This document shows, one piece after another, positions 29,201-37,020 of a DNA stretch of 64,000 nt. Source of the stretch: Caballeronia jiangsuensis (lineage in GTDB: Bacteria; Pseudomonadota; Gammaproteobacteria; Burkholderiales; Burkholderiaceae). Position 1 is the first letter of the stretch. Each line of letters begins with the position of its first letter. Location of the stretch: positions 62,001 to 126,000 of the forward strand of contig JFHF01000005.1 in assembly GCA_000648925.1 (NCBI GenBank), given 5' to 3'. Position numbers and translations under genes: made by a program. The notes beneath the pieces are model-generated. The model was not told the DNA's origin. It was given only the letters and a program-made list of their open reading frames with translations, and did not search any database.

Positions 29201-30183
29201 GAGAGCTTGATCGAAATGCCCGGACCTTCGTAGATGCCGCGCCCGCCCGCCGCCTTGCCGATTGCGTGGATCGCCTGCTCGTAGGACGCGTAATAGCGCT
29301 GCGCGTCTTCTTCCGTCGTCGCGGCTTCGCCGAGCATGTCGTAGGAATAGCGGAAACCGCGCGCCTCGTACTTGCGGCTGTTCGCGAGCGCTTCGGAGAT
29401 GGTCTCGCCGGTGACGAACTGCTCGCCCATCAGGCGCATCGCCATGTCGACGCCCTTGCGGATCAGCGGTTCGCCGCCGCGGCCGATCAGACGCGTGAGC
29501 GCGGAGGACAGGCCCGCTTCGCTGTTCGTCGTCACGAGCTTGCCGGTGATCATCAGGCCCCACGTCGCCGCGTTCACGAACAGCGACGGCGCCTGGCCCA
29601 TGTGCGATTTCCAGTCGCCCTTGCTGATCTTGTCGCGGATCAGCGCGTCGCGCGTGGCGCGGTCGGGAATGCGCAGGAGCGCTTCGGCGAGGCACATCAG
29701 CGCGACGCCTTCCTGGCTCGACAGCGAGAATTCGTGGATCAACCCTTCGACGCCGCCCCCCGAGCTTTTCGCGCGGAGCGCTTCGACGAGCTTCGTCGCG
29801 AGCTTTTCGGTTTCGGCGGCGACGGTTGCAGGCAAACGCGCCTGGCCGATCAGGAACGGCACGCACTCAGGCTCGGGCCGGCGATACGCGGCCGTGATCG
29901 CCGCGCGCAGCACGGATTGCGGCTGCACGTTCTGCGCGAAATCGAGGAAAGGATGCGGCGCGCCGTCTTCGTCGCCATCGACGGGCGTGGTATCGGCCAA
30001 TTCGGACGAACCGTTCGCGCCCGACAGCTCGGGCGGGAGCTGACCGTGTTCGATGCGCTCCAGATAAGCGAAGATCGCCTGCTTGATCAGCCAGTGTGGA
30101 GTGCGTTCGAGGCGCGTCGCGGCATCTTTGAGCCGGGAACGCAGCAGATCGTCGACTTTGACGCCTAGGGTTGTGCTCGCCAT
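26251..30183 (-). CDS. putA: trifunctional PutA: proline dehydrogenase, P5C dehydrogenase and transcriptional repressor
   Basis: Oxidises proline to glutamate in two steps (FAD-dependent PRODH, then NAD-dependent P5C dehydrogenase) and, when not bound to the membrane, represses its own gene. The 1310-residue protein starts at ATG 30183 (GAAGGAA upstream). Its first 45 residues (STTLGVKVDDLLRSRLKDAA...TPHWLIKQAIFAYLE) form a ribbon-helix-helix DNA-binding domain. A PRODH barrel follows at about 180-570 (YSYDMLGEAATT, IKLSALHPRY, RLVKGAYWDTEIKRA). The aldehyde dehydrogenase domain has AETGGQNAMIVDSSALAEQV and catalytic cysteine in SAGQRCSALRV. A C-terminal domain of about 150 residues completes the long PutA form. 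An inverted GTTGCA pair upstream fits autoregulation. Confidence 0.97.
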   Translation of the reverse strand: MASTTLGVKVDDLLRSRLKDAATRLERTPHWLIKQAIFAYLERIEHGQLPPELSGANGSSELADTTPVDGDEDGAPHPFLDFAQNVQPQSVLRAAITAAYRRPEPECVPFLIGQARLPATVAAETEKLATKLVEALRAKSSGGGVEGLIHEFSLSSQEGVALMCLAEALLRIPDRATRDALIRDKISKGDWKSHMGQAPSLFVNAATWGLMITGKLVTTNSEAGLSSALTRLIGRGGEPLIRKGVDMAMRLMGEQFVTGETISEALANSRKYEARGFRYSYDMLGEAATTEEDAQRYYASYEQAIHAIGKAAGGRGIYEGPGISIKLSALHPRYSRSQQERTMTELLPRVRSLAQLARRYDIGLNIDAEEADRLEISLDLLEALCFDPELAGWNGIGFVVQGYQKRCPFVIDYLIDLARRSRHRLMIRLVKGAYWDTEIKRAQVDGLEGYPVYTRKIYTDISYLACAKKLLGAPDAVYPQFATHNAFTLSAIYHLAGQNYYPGQYEFQCLHGMGEPLYEEVTGRDKLNRPCRVYAPVGTHETLLAYLVRRLLENGANTSFVNRIADESIPVKELVRDPIDEAQEITPLGAPHAKIPLPRQLYGNERFNSMGLDLSNEHRLASLSSALLASAHHPWRAEPMLEGGTIIENGMPARDVRNPSDLRDIVGTVVEASPEQVSAAIANAVAAAPIWQATPVEDRADCLARAADLLEAQMHTLMGLVVREAGKSLPNAIAEIREAIDFLRYYASQIRAEFSNDTHRPLGPVVCISPWNFPLAIFMGQVAAALAAGNPVLAKPAEQTPLIAAQAVRILRESGVPAGAVQLLPGNGETVGAALVADPRTRAVMFTGSTEVARLINKTLSERLDPDGRPIPLIAETGGQNAMIVDSSALAEQVVADVLQSSFDSAGQRCSALRVLCLQDDVADRTLEMLTGAMKQLAVGNPDRLSADVGPVIDADAKRGIDAHIAGMRDKGRNVTQLPLPDACAQGTFVPPTLIELDSIDELKREVFGPVLHVVRYRRSNLDKLLDQIRSTGYGLTLGIHTRIDETIAHVIARAHVGNIYVNRNVIGAVVGVQPFGGEGLSGTGPKAGGALYLQRLLAKRPTGLPKSLASTLVVDQTASKDTPAAALTALRDWAIGERDPQTAARCDGYLQHVMAGATAVLNGPTGERNTYTLGARGTVLCVAATSSGARAQLAAALATGNRALFSGSAGEQLAASLPASLKPYVQVRKAAEDFDAVLFEGDSDELLSLVKEVAKRTGPIVSVQGVAAGAFADAGHDGEDYALERLLTERSVSVNTAAAGGNANLMTIG

Positions 30184-30495
30184 ATTTCCTTCGTTTGCCG
30201 GTCGTGCCCAACCCGGCTCATGACTAAAAAGTTGGCGAATCGTACTCCGCTGATTTAAAAGGTGCAACCGAGATTTTCGCTAGGGTTGCACCACAATGAA
30301 ACCCTTATGGAACAAGGCTTTGAGCAGCGCACCGCCGGCTATCGGTTGGCGCCTGTCGCCTAGTAGTTTCCCTAGTCGGGAATTTTCGGGACGCGCCCTA
30401 CGTAAATCCTTTAACGCCGCCGATATAAACGCAATGCGCCGCCCACGGCGCTGCCTTCGCCGTCAGCGCACGGCGACTTCGGGGAGAGCACGAGC
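30184..30495. other. putA promoter region and upstream spacer
   Basis: About 310 bp between putA (leftward) and the small membrane protein gene (rightward). It contains the candidate PutA operator pair listed separately and AT-richer DNA near 30233-30300. No further gene is seen. Confidence 0.6.
30261..30292. promoter_or_regulatory. candidate PutA operator: inverted GTTGCA pair
   Basis: GGTGCAACC (30261-30269) and GGTTGCACC (30284-30292) form a 9-bp inverted repeat with a 14-bp spacer, 78-109 bp upstream of the putA start. The core GTTGCA is the recognition motif described for the ribbon-helix-helix domain of E. coli PutA. Two inverted copies directly in front of a putA that has this domain strongly suggest autorepression without proline. 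Confidence 0.75.
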
Positions 30496-30639
30496 ATGAG
30501 CACTTGGATGGTGGTAACCGGCGTTTGGGCGATGGTCGCGGTCTGCGTCGTGCTGTTCGTTCGGGGCGCGTCGCCGCACGTTCGCCGATCCGATGACGCT
30601 TCCGACCGGGGTGGCCGGGCCGCGCGCGACGTCGTCTGA
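30496..30639 (+). CDS. 47-residue single-pass membrane protein, function unknown
   Basis: Starts ATG 30496 with GGGGAG nine bases upstream and ends TGA 30637-30639. The product MSTWMVVTGVWAMVAVCVVL continues FVRGASPH and then a charged tail ending RAARDVV. One hydrophobic helix spans about residues 4-23, followed by a positively charged, probably cytoplasmic tail (N-out/C-in). It is divergent from putA and converges on priA, with 16 bp between the stops. I do not recognise a family. Support: good ribosome binding site, coherent membrane topology, compact fit between two genes. Confidence 0.55.
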   Translation: MSTWMVVTGVWAMVAVCVVLFVRGASPHVRRSDDASDRGGRAARDVV

Positions 30640-30655
30640 CGCGCTTTTTATCGAC

Positions 30656-32902
30656 TCAAACGTCCAATGGATCGACTTCGACGTTCCATCGCAATACGCC
30701 CTTGAGCGAGCGCAGCGCCGGTTGCCACGCGCGCAACGACGCCTGCAACGCCGCCCGTGACGCACTTTCGAGCAGCAGTTGCGCCCGATGGACATTGAAT
30801 ACTTTGACGATGGTAAGCGGCACCGCATCGTAGACGGTCACGCGATCCGCGCCGGGTAAAGGCGCGAACGCCGCCGCCGCATCCTCCAGAAACTTGAGCG
30901 CCGCTTCGAGCGTGCGGCCTTCGGCACGCAACATCGCCTGATAGACGAACGGCGGCAGGCGCGCGTCGCGCCGCTCGGCGAGCGTCGAGTTGGCGAAACC
31001 CACATAGTCTTGCCGCGACAGCGCCTGATACAGCGCGTGACGCGGATAACGCGTCTGAATCATCACTTCGCCTGGCAAGCCCGCCCGTCCCGCGCGGCCG
31101 CTCACCTGCGTCAGTTGAGCGAAGAGCCGCTCGCTCGCGCGAAAGTCGTGCGAGAAGAGCGCGGTGTCGGCATTGAGCACGCCGACGAGCGTCACGCGCC
31201 GGAAGTCGTGGCCCTTCGCGATCATCTGCGTGCCAACGAGAATATCGACCTCGCCCGCGTGCACATCGGAGAAAAGCGCCTGCGCACTGCCCTTGCGGCG
31301 CGTGCTGTCGGCGTCGATGCGCAGCACGCGCGCGCCCGGCACCACGCTCGCGAGCGTCTCCTCGACACGCTGCGTGCCGCGGCCCATCGGCGCGATATCG
31401 ATGTTGCCGCAGTCCGGGCACGACTTCGGAATGCGCGATTCCCAGCCGCAATGATGGCAGCGCAGCGCGCGCTCCGGCTTGTGCAGCACGGCGTAGGCGC
31501 TGCAGCGCGGACAGCCCGCGACCCATCCGCAGGCGTCGCACGACAGAATCGGCGCATAGCCACGTCGATTCAGAAACACGAGACTCTGCTCGCCACGCTC
31601 GACGCGCGTTTTCAGCGCGGCGATGAGCGGACCCGCGAGCCCTTCGACCGACGCGCGGCCGCGCCGTCTCTCCTCTTCCAGATCGATGAGCTTCACGGCC
31701 GGCAATGCCGCTTCGGCGACGGCCCGGCGCGTAAGCGTCAACCGCGTGTAGCGGCCCTGCTCCGCTTGCCACCAGGTTTCGAGCGACGGCGTCGCCGAGC
31801 CGAGCACGACGGGAATATCGAGCTGTTTCGCACGATAGATCGCCAGATCGCGTGCCGAGTAGCGCAGACCTTCCTGCTGCTTGTAGGCAGGATCGTGCTC
31901 TTCATCGACGACGATCATCGCGAGTTGCGGCATCGACGCGAGGATCGCGAGACGCGTGCCGAGCACGATGCGCGCGCTGCCCGTGTGCGCCGCCAGCCAG
32001 TTGCGCGCGCGTTCGCCTTCGGCGAGGCCGCTGTGCATCGTGACGATGGAGCCGTCGGCGAGCGCCGAAAAACGCGCGCGGAACGCGGCTTCGAACTGCG
32101 GCGTCAGGTTGATTTCGGGAACGAGAACGAGCGCTTGCGCGTCCGGCCGGGCGGCGAGCAACACGGCGAGCGCATGCAGATAGACCTCGGTCTTGCCGCT
32201 TCCCGTCACGCCGTGAAGCAAGAACGGCGCGAAGCCTTGCGCGCCGGAAATCGCATCGACGGCATCGCGTTGTTCGTCCGTCAGAATCGGCAGCGGCGCG
32301 GCGCCGGTCGGAAGCACGTGCGCATTCGCATCGGGCTCGACGGTTTGCGTCGTCGCCGTCTCGATCCAGCCGCGCGCGAGCCAGTCGTCGAAAGTCACGC
32401 TCGCTTTGGGATGCAGCGCGCGGGCATCGGAAAGAGCGAGCGACGGCTGCTCCGCGAGCGCTTCGGCCAGGCGGCGCAGGGCGCTGGCGCGCGCGGGCAA
32501 CGCGTCGGGAAGTTGCGCGCGTCCCTCCGGCAAAAGCCGGTAGCGCGGCTCCACGGCGAAAAGTCGATTCCAGCGCGAGGCGTCGCGCAACGCCTGAGGC
32601 AGCGCCGGCAGCGCGACTTCGCCGAGACCACGCTGGTAGTAATCGGCGGCGAAAGCGGCAAGCGCGATCCAGGCGTCGGACAGCGGCGCGCAGCCATCGC
32701 AGACTGCGGTAACGGCGCGCAGTTTTTCGGCGGGCACGTCGCTTGAATGGGCGATTTCGCAGATCAGCCCGACGACCTCGCGTCGCCCGAACGGCACCTG
32801 CACCAGCATGCCGACGGCAGGCGCGTCCGGCAGCGCATAGCGGTAGTCGAACAGCACGGGCATCGGCTGATCGACGGCGACGCGCACGAAAAGGCCAGTC
32901 AC
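30656..32902 (-). CDS. priA: primosomal protein N' (replication restart helicase PriA)
   Basis: PriA recognises abandoned replication forks and recombination intermediates and loads the replisome through PriB/DnaT. The protein (748 residues from GTG 32902; a TTG seven codons upstream is possible) has the N-terminal 3' DNA-binding domain, P-loop GVTGSGKTEVYLHALA, DEEHDPAYKQQEG (DEAH-type box), GSATPSLETW, and the zinc-binding insert with eight cysteines (CDACGWVAGCPRC and CHHCGW...CPDCG). The helicase C-terminal motif QVSGRAGRAGLPGEV follows. No terminator is visible in the 16-bp gap to the small membrane protein gene downstream. Confidence 0.95.
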   Translation of the reverse strand: MTGLFVRVAVDQPMPVLFDYRYALPDAPAVGMLVQVPFGRREVVGLICEIAHSSDVPAEKLRAVTAVCDGCAPLSDAWIALAAFAADYYQRGLGEVALPALPQALRDASRWNRLFAVEPRYRLLPEGRAQLPDALPARASALRRLAEALAEQPSLALSDARALHPKASVTFDDWLARGWIETATTQTVEPDANAHVLPTGAAPLPILTDEQRDAVDAISGAQGFAPFLLHGVTGSGKTEVYLHALAVLLAARPDAQALVLVPEINLTPQFEAAFRARFSALADGSIVTMHSGLAEGERARNWLAAHTGSARIVLGTRLAILASMPQLAMIVVDEEHDPAYKQQEGLRYSARDLAIYRAKQLDIPVVLGSATPSLETWWQAEQGRYTRLTLTRRAVAEAALPAVKLIDLEEERRRGRASVEGLAGPLIAALKTRVERGEQSLVFLNRRGYAPILSCDACGWVAGCPRCSAYAVLHKPERALRCHHCGWESRIPKSCPDCGNIDIAPMGRGTQRVEETLASVVPGARVLRIDADSTRRKGSAQALFSDVHAGEVDILVGTQMIAKGHDFRRVTLVGVLNADTALFSHDFRASERLFAQLTQVSGRAGRAGLPGEVMIQTRYPRHALYQALSRQDYVGFANSTLAERRDARLPPFVYQAMLRAEGRTLEAALKFLEDAAAAFAPLPGADRVTVYDAVPLTIVKVFNVHRAQLLLESASRAALQASLRAWQPALRSLKGVLRWNVEVDPLDV

Positions 32903-33363
32903 CGCGCACGACCCCGCGTACAACGGTCCGACACTGGAATCTGCTTGAACGGGGCGAAGTTAAAGTGAAACATCAGAATCGTCTGTAAACCGCCGATTAT
33001 TTTTGGATTTCCGATGCTTTCCACAGGCCTGTGGATAACTTTGTTGAGAAGTGCGTTCGACGTCGCCGCAAACAATGTCACGAAACCCTTATGTGCGCTG
33101 GCCCACATTTCGGGCAAAGCTCTCGAAATTTCTTAAAAATCATAGGGTTAAAGCATACATAGAGACACGTTATTGGTTGCTGGAGGCCATACGTCTGATG
33201 GCGCGCCGCAGCGAACAAAATGTGCATAAGTTCAGTCTTGACATCGAGGAACGCCGCCTGAGGTGGGCGATGCGGACGAAATGTTCCAGCCCCTGATTGT
33301 CTGCTCCGAAGCATCGACGTTGCGCTGCAACATGCATTCGCAACGCCGGCTTTTGTATATGAG
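32903..33363. other. intergenic region between priA and hemE
   Basis: About 460 bp, AT-richer than the surroundings, between two leftward genes. It contains the DnaA-box palindrome listed separately. A rightward frame at 33051-33296 is open, but it has no ribosome binding site and an unconvincing composition, so I do not call it. The promoter of priA must lie in the left part and the end of the hemE transcript in the right part; no clear terminator after hemE is visible. Confidence 0.55.
33017..33038. promoter_or_regulatory. DnaA-box palindrome (one consensus box facing a near-consensus box)
   Basis: TGTGGATAA at 33030-33038 is the exact reverse complement of the consensus DnaA box TTATCCACA. 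Facing it, CTTTCCACA at 33017-33025 differs from TTATCCACA at two positions. Together they form a CCACAGGCCTGTGG palindrome. An AT-rich stretch (32987-33010) flanks it on the left. It could mark DnaA-regulated transcription of priA or a DnaA titration or initiation site; the function is not shown by sequence. Confidence 0.5.
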
Positions 33364-34494
33364 CTATCGCGTGGCTTGTTTCGCGCGCATCGCACGGCTG
33401 TGACGATGGACTTCATCGACGAGCTCCGCGACGCTCTCCGGCGGCGTGAACTGCGAGATTCCGTGGCCCAGATTGAAGACGTGGCCCGGAAAATTCCCGA
33501 AACTCTCGAGCACAGCGCGCGCTTCTGTGCGGATCGCCGCGGGCGGCGCGAAGAGCACGTTCGGATCGATGTTCCCCTGCAAAGCCACGCGCGCGCCCAC
33601 TTTTTCACGCGCCTTGCCCAGATTCATGGTCCAGTCGAGACCAACGGCATCGACACCCGTCGCGGCGATTTCCTCGATCCACAATCCGCCGCCCTTCGTA
33701 AAGGTGATGACGGGCACGCGCGCGCCGTCGTGCTCGCGCTTCAGACCCGCGACCACCTTCGCGATGTATTCGAGCGAGAAGCGTTGATACGCGCCATCGG
33801 CGAGCGCACCGCCCCACGTGTCGAAGATCATCACGGCCTGCGCGCCGGCTTCGATCTGCGCATTCAGGTACGCCGTGACGGCTTGCGCGTTCACATCGAG
33901 GATGCGGTGCATCAGGTCCGGACGCGCATAAGCCATCGATTTGACCGTGCGGTGATCGTCCGAGCCGCCGCCTTCGACCATGTAGCACGCGAGCGTCCAC
34001 GGGCTGCCGGAGAAACCGATCAGCGGCACCTTTTGACGGCCTTGCGCGTCGGTGAGCGCGCGGCGGATCTGGCGCACGGCGTCGGTGACATAGGAGAGCG
34101 TCGCGCCGATGTCCGGCACGGCAAGGCGCTTAACGTCGTCCTCGCTGCGCACGGTGCGCTCGAAACGCGGACCTTCGCCCTGCACGAAGTTCAAGCCGAG
34201 GCCCATCGCGTCGGGGACGGTGAGAATGTCGGAGAAGAGAATCGCGGCGTCGAGCGGAAAGCGTTCGAGCGGCTGAAGCGTCACTTCGGTCGCGTAATCG
34301 GGATTCTTCGCGAGCCCGAGAAAACTGCCCGCGCGGGTACGCGTCGCGTTGTATTCCGGGAGATAGCGTCCCGCCTGGCGCATCAGCCAGATCGGCGTGT
34401 AGTCGGTCGGCTGGCGCAGGAGCGCGCGCAGGAAGGTGTCGTTCAGAAGAGTGTGTGCCACGTCGCTCGATGCTGAAGGCAAAGAATCATTCAT
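33364..34494 (-). CDS. hemE: uroporphyrinogen decarboxylase
   Basis: Cytosolic heme-pathway enzyme that removes four carboxyl groups from uroporphyrinogen III to give coproporphyrinogen III; it needs no cofactor. The 376-residue product carries the family signatures [15 protein letters not shown] (about 38-52) and [16 protein letters not shown] (about 155-170), plus [10 protein letters not shown] and the C-terminal [12 protein letters not shown]. The start [19 protein letters not shown] includes a short polar leader typical of Burkholderia homologues. It sits upstream of priA on the same strand, separated by about 460 bp. Confidence 0.97.
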   Translation of the reverse strand: MNDSLPSASSDVAHTLLNDTFLRALLRQPTDYTPIWLMRQAGRYLPEYNATRTRAGSFLGLAKNPDYATEVTLQPLERFPLDAAILFSDILTVPDAMGLGLNFVQGEGPRFERTVRSEDDVKRLAVPDIGATLSYVTDAVRQIRRALTDAQGRQKVPLIGFSGSPWTLACYMVEGGGSDDHRTVKSMAYARPDLMHRILDVNAQAVTAYLNAQIEAGAQAVMIFDTWGGALADGAYQRFSLEYIAKVVAGLKREHDGARVPVITFTKGGGLWIEEIAATGVDAVGLDWTMNLGKAREKVGARVALQGNIDPNVLFAPPAAIRTEARAVLESFGNFPGHVFNLGHGISQFTPPESVAELVDEVHRHSRAMRAKQATR

Positions 34495-34644
34495 TCTACC
34501 GGACCGGGCGGGCGTTTTCGTTGACTGAGCCCGGCAATTCGGGAAGTCTCATGCAGCGCGGCCTATGCGTTTCGGACGAGTGTCCGGGGACGCGAACGCC
34601 TCGGTATCATCGACGGAACCCTACAACTAGAACCAGGAGAATCG

Positions 34645-35484
34645 ATGCAACGCACGTCTGTCAGTCTCGCCGCCTCGGCCCTTGTCATGTCGCTCGCGCT
34701 GAATGGCGTCGCGCACGCTCAAACGGTTCAGGCGGGCACCGTCGCCGGCGCGAAACCTGCCGCGCCCGCGCCAGTCGCAGCACCCTCGCGGCTCGACGAT
34801 ATCCTCGCGCGCCACACGCTGCGCGTTTGCACGACGGGCGACTACAAGCCGTACTCCTTCCTGCGTCCGGACGGCCAGTTCGAAGGGATCGACATCGATC
34901 TCGCGGAGAGTCTCGCGAAGTCGCTCGGCGCGAAAGCGGAGTACGTGAAGACGTCGTGGTCGAACCTGATGAACGATTTCGTCGCCAAGTGCGATATCGC
35001 CGTGGGCGGCGTCTCGACCACGCTCGAGCGGCAAAAGCGCGCCTTCTTCACGGCGCCGTACATGGAAGACGGCAAAACGCCGATCGTCCGTTGCGACGAT
35101 GTCGACAAGTACCAGACCGTCGCGCAGATCGATCAGCCGAACGTGCGCACGATCGTCAATCCGGGCGGCACGAACGAGCGCTTCGCGAAGCAGTTTTTCC
35201 CGCACTCGCAGTTGATCGAATACCCGGACAACGTGACGATCTTCAAGCAGATCCTCGAAGGCAAAGCCGACGTGATGGTCACCGACGCATCCGAAACGCT
35301 GCTTCAGCAGAAGCTCAATCCCGGACTGTGCTCGGTGCATCCGGACAAGCCGTTCCAGTTCGGCGAAAAGGCGTATCTGCTGCCGCGCGGCGACGTGCCG
35401 TTTCAGCAGTATGTCGATCAGTGGCTGCATCTCGCCCGGTCGTCGGGCGAGTTTCAGGCCGTCTATGACAAATGGTTGAAGTAA
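34645..35484 (+). CDS. periplasmic PheC-like cyclohexadienyl (prephenate/arogenate) dehydratase, or solute-binding protein
   Basis: A 279-residue exported protein with signal peptide ending VAHA (about residue 25). It has the SBP_bac_3 fold: RVCTTGDYKPYSFLRPDG, FEGIDIDLAESLAKSLGA, CDIAVGGVSTTLERQKRA, TIVNPGGTNERFA and ADVMVTDASETLLQQ. From memory of Pseudomonas aeruginosa PheC, the CTTGDYKPY, GGVS.TLERQK and VNPGGTNE.FA segments match that enzyme more closely than ordinary amino-acid receptors. No permease or ATPase is adjacent, which also favours an enzyme over a transport receptor. If correct, it converts prephenate or arogenate to phenylpyruvate or phenylalanine in the periplasm. CAGGAGA precedes ATG 34645. 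Confidence 0.8.
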   Translation: MQRTSVSLAASALVMSLALNGVAHAQTVQAGTVAGAKPAAPAPVAAPSRLDDILARHTLRVCTTGDYKPYSFLRPDGQFEGIDIDLAESLAKSLGAKAEYVKTSWSNLMNDFVAKCDIAVGGVSTTLERQKRAFFTAPYMEDGKTPIVRCDDVDKYQTVAQIDQPNVRTIVNPGGTNERFAKQFFPHSQLIEYPDNVTIFKQILEGKADVMVTDASETLLQQKLNPGLCSVHPDKPFQFGEKAYLLPRGDVPFQQYVDQWLHLARSSGEFQAVYDKWLK

Positions 35485-35487
35485 CGC

Positions 35488-36435
35488 TCAACGCCCGGCA
35501 CGCACGAGTTCGCCTGCGCGCGTGCCGATCTTGCGCAGCCAGTCCAGCGCCGCTTCCGACTGCGAATGCATGCGCCCGAATCCGTGCGTCATGTCGTGCG
35601 CTTCGATCATCTCGACGCGGCCGCCGTTGGCTTGCAGGAAGCGCTTGAGTTCGAAGGCGTCGTCGTAGAGCGGATCGTAGGCCGCCGCGACGACGAGCGC
35701 GGGCGCCGGCGTGCGCTCGAACGGCTCGGACAGCGGGAACGCGCGCACGTCGTGCTCTTCCGGCGCATCGCCGGATAGAAATTGCGTCCAGTACCACTTC
35801 ATTTCATCGTTCGTGAGCCCCGGACCGTTTGCATTCGCGATGCAACTGGGGCTTTCGAGCTGGCGGCGCATCACCGGATAGAGCAGCAATTGCAAGCCGA
35901 CGAGGCCAGCCACGCGCTCGTTCGCCGCGCGCGCCGCGACGACCGCCAGATGCGCGCCCGCACTGTCACCGCCGACGGCCAGCCGGTCGACCGCGAAACC
36001 GAGCCGCGAGCGATGCTCCGCGAGCCAGATCAGCGCGTCGAGCGCGTCCTCGCACGGCGCGGGAAACGGATGCTCTGGGGCGAGCCGGTAATCGACGCTC
36101 GCCACGGCGCAATGCGAATCCAACGCGAGCCGTGCGACGAGTCCATCGTGCGTGTCCAGGTCACCGACCACCCAACCGCCGCCGTGAAAGTACACGATGA
36201 GCGGCAACGGACCCTGCGCGGCCGTCGGTTTGTAGACCCGCGCGACGAGCGTGCGCCCTTCGAGAGCGATCTCGATGTCTTCCGCGATCACGGCATCGTC
36301 ACGCTTTCGGGCGTAAGCTTTTGCAATGTTACTGAAGCGGTCTCGCACCGTCCGCGCATCCGCATTGGGCGCCAAAGCCGGGAAGGCCTCGTCGACGGCG
36401 CGGTAGTACCGGAGCAAGGCTGCGTCGATCGTCAT
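35488..36435 (-). CDS. alpha/beta hydrolase of the hormone-sensitive lipase family (carboxylesterase)
   Basis: A 315-residue soluble esterase. It shows the HGGGW oxyanion-hole motif (in YFHGGGWVVGDLDTHD), the nucleophile elbow GDSAGAHLA (catalytic serine), a later acidic residue (AAYDPLYDD) and the histidine in HGFGRMHSQ. ATG 36435 (MTIDAALLRYYRAVDE) is preferred over ATG 36447 because a GGAGA ribosome binding site lies at the right distance, inside the longer frame. It converges on the PheC-like gene with 3 bp between stops. Typical substrates are short-chain acyl esters; the physiological one is unknown. Confidence 0.9.
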   Translation of the reverse strand: MTIDAALLRYYRAVDEAFPALAPNADARTVRDRFSNIAKAYARKRDDAVIAEDIEIALEGRTLVARVYKPTAAQGPLPLIVYFHGGGWVVGDLDTHDGLVARLALDSHCAVASVDYRLAPEHPFPAPCEDALDALIWLAEHRSRLGFAVDRLAVGGDSAGAHLAVVAARAANERVAGLVGLQLLLYPVMRRQLESPSCIANANGPGLTNDEMKWYWTQFLSGDAPEEHDVRAFPLSEPFERTPAPALVVAAAYDPLYDDAFELKRFLQANGGRVEMIEAHDMTHGFGRMHSQSEAALDWLRKIGTRAGELVRAGR

Positions 36436-36728
36436 ACGTGTCTCCATAGCGTTTTCTCGTTAAATGATCGTTTGCGGGCAACTTGCGCATCGATTTCATG
36501 CGTCCGCACGTTCGATTTTCGCGGAAAATCAAAATTATCGCTCTGGTCCGAAAATCGGCATTTGCCGGCGAGGTCCGGCCGATCGAATAAATGATCCGAA
36601 TAACAGACAATATATCCATGAAAATCGGGTGATTCGCGCGACAAAATTTCCCCTCCGCCTTACCGGACGCGGGTTACAACCTGAAACACTTTGTTACGGC
36701 GACTCGGAATCAATTCGCCCACAATCTG

Positions 36729-36741
36729 TGAAACGGTTTCA
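36729..36741. promoter_or_regulatory. TGAAACGGTTTCA palindrome, possible LacI-family operator
   Basis: TGAAAC and GTTTCA arms flank a central G. The arms match the half-sites of several LacI-family regulators (for example Cra-type TGAAAC). No LacI-family gene is in the window, so the regulator and target are unknown. Confidence 0.3.
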
Positions 36742-36910
36742 ACACGGATGTATTGGGCTGCGCTGTGCGAAAGTCGCGTGGTCCAATAGCTGACTGTGGC
36801 CTAAGCGCTCAGATTTTGGGGCATCGGTGCTGGGATCGTTATTCGAATGTAATCCGTTCGAAATCCCACGTGTGGTCTCCTCGCGCTAACCCCGTAGCGT
36901 GTGGTTTTTA

Positions 36911-36936
36911 GCGGGCTCCAGGCCCGCTTTTTTTTC
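36911..36936 (+). terminator. strong orphan intrinsic terminator (rightward)
   Basis: GCGGGC/GCCCGC stem (36911-36916 with 36922-36927) with a short loop is followed by nine T (36928-36935 region). On the plus strand there is no coding gene upstream of it for more than 450 bp: the neighbouring genes on both sides are leftward. It therefore probably ends a non-coding transcript. Confidence 0.8.
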
Positions 36937-37000
36937 GCCTGGACAAACGTTTGCGTTCTTTGAGAGTTTCAGGGCTCGAACGTTTCATCCAATGACAGAA

Positions 37001-37020
37001 GGGAGCGCCGCGGCGCTCCC
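37001..37020 (-). terminator. probable terminator of the acyl-CoA ligase gene
   Basis: A perfect 20-bp palindrome, GGGAGCGCCG followed by CGGCGCTCCC, lies 34 bp beyond the stop of the leftward acyl-CoA ligase gene. The T content after it on that strand is modest (TTCTGTCATT), so it may act mainly as a 3'-end stabiliser. Confidence 0.55.

Noticed and set aside
26353..30168. Very long open frame (over 1200 codons) on the plus strand opposite putA
   Set aside because: It is an antisense shadow of putA in GC-rich DNA: Arg/Ala/His-rich low-complexity translation, no domains and no ribosome binding site. The same applies to the long frame opposite gcvP at 4286-7219 and many others.
33051..33296. 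81-codon frame rightward in the priA-hemE gap
   Set aside because: No ribosome binding site, no recognisable domain, and it overlaps DNA that looks non-coding.
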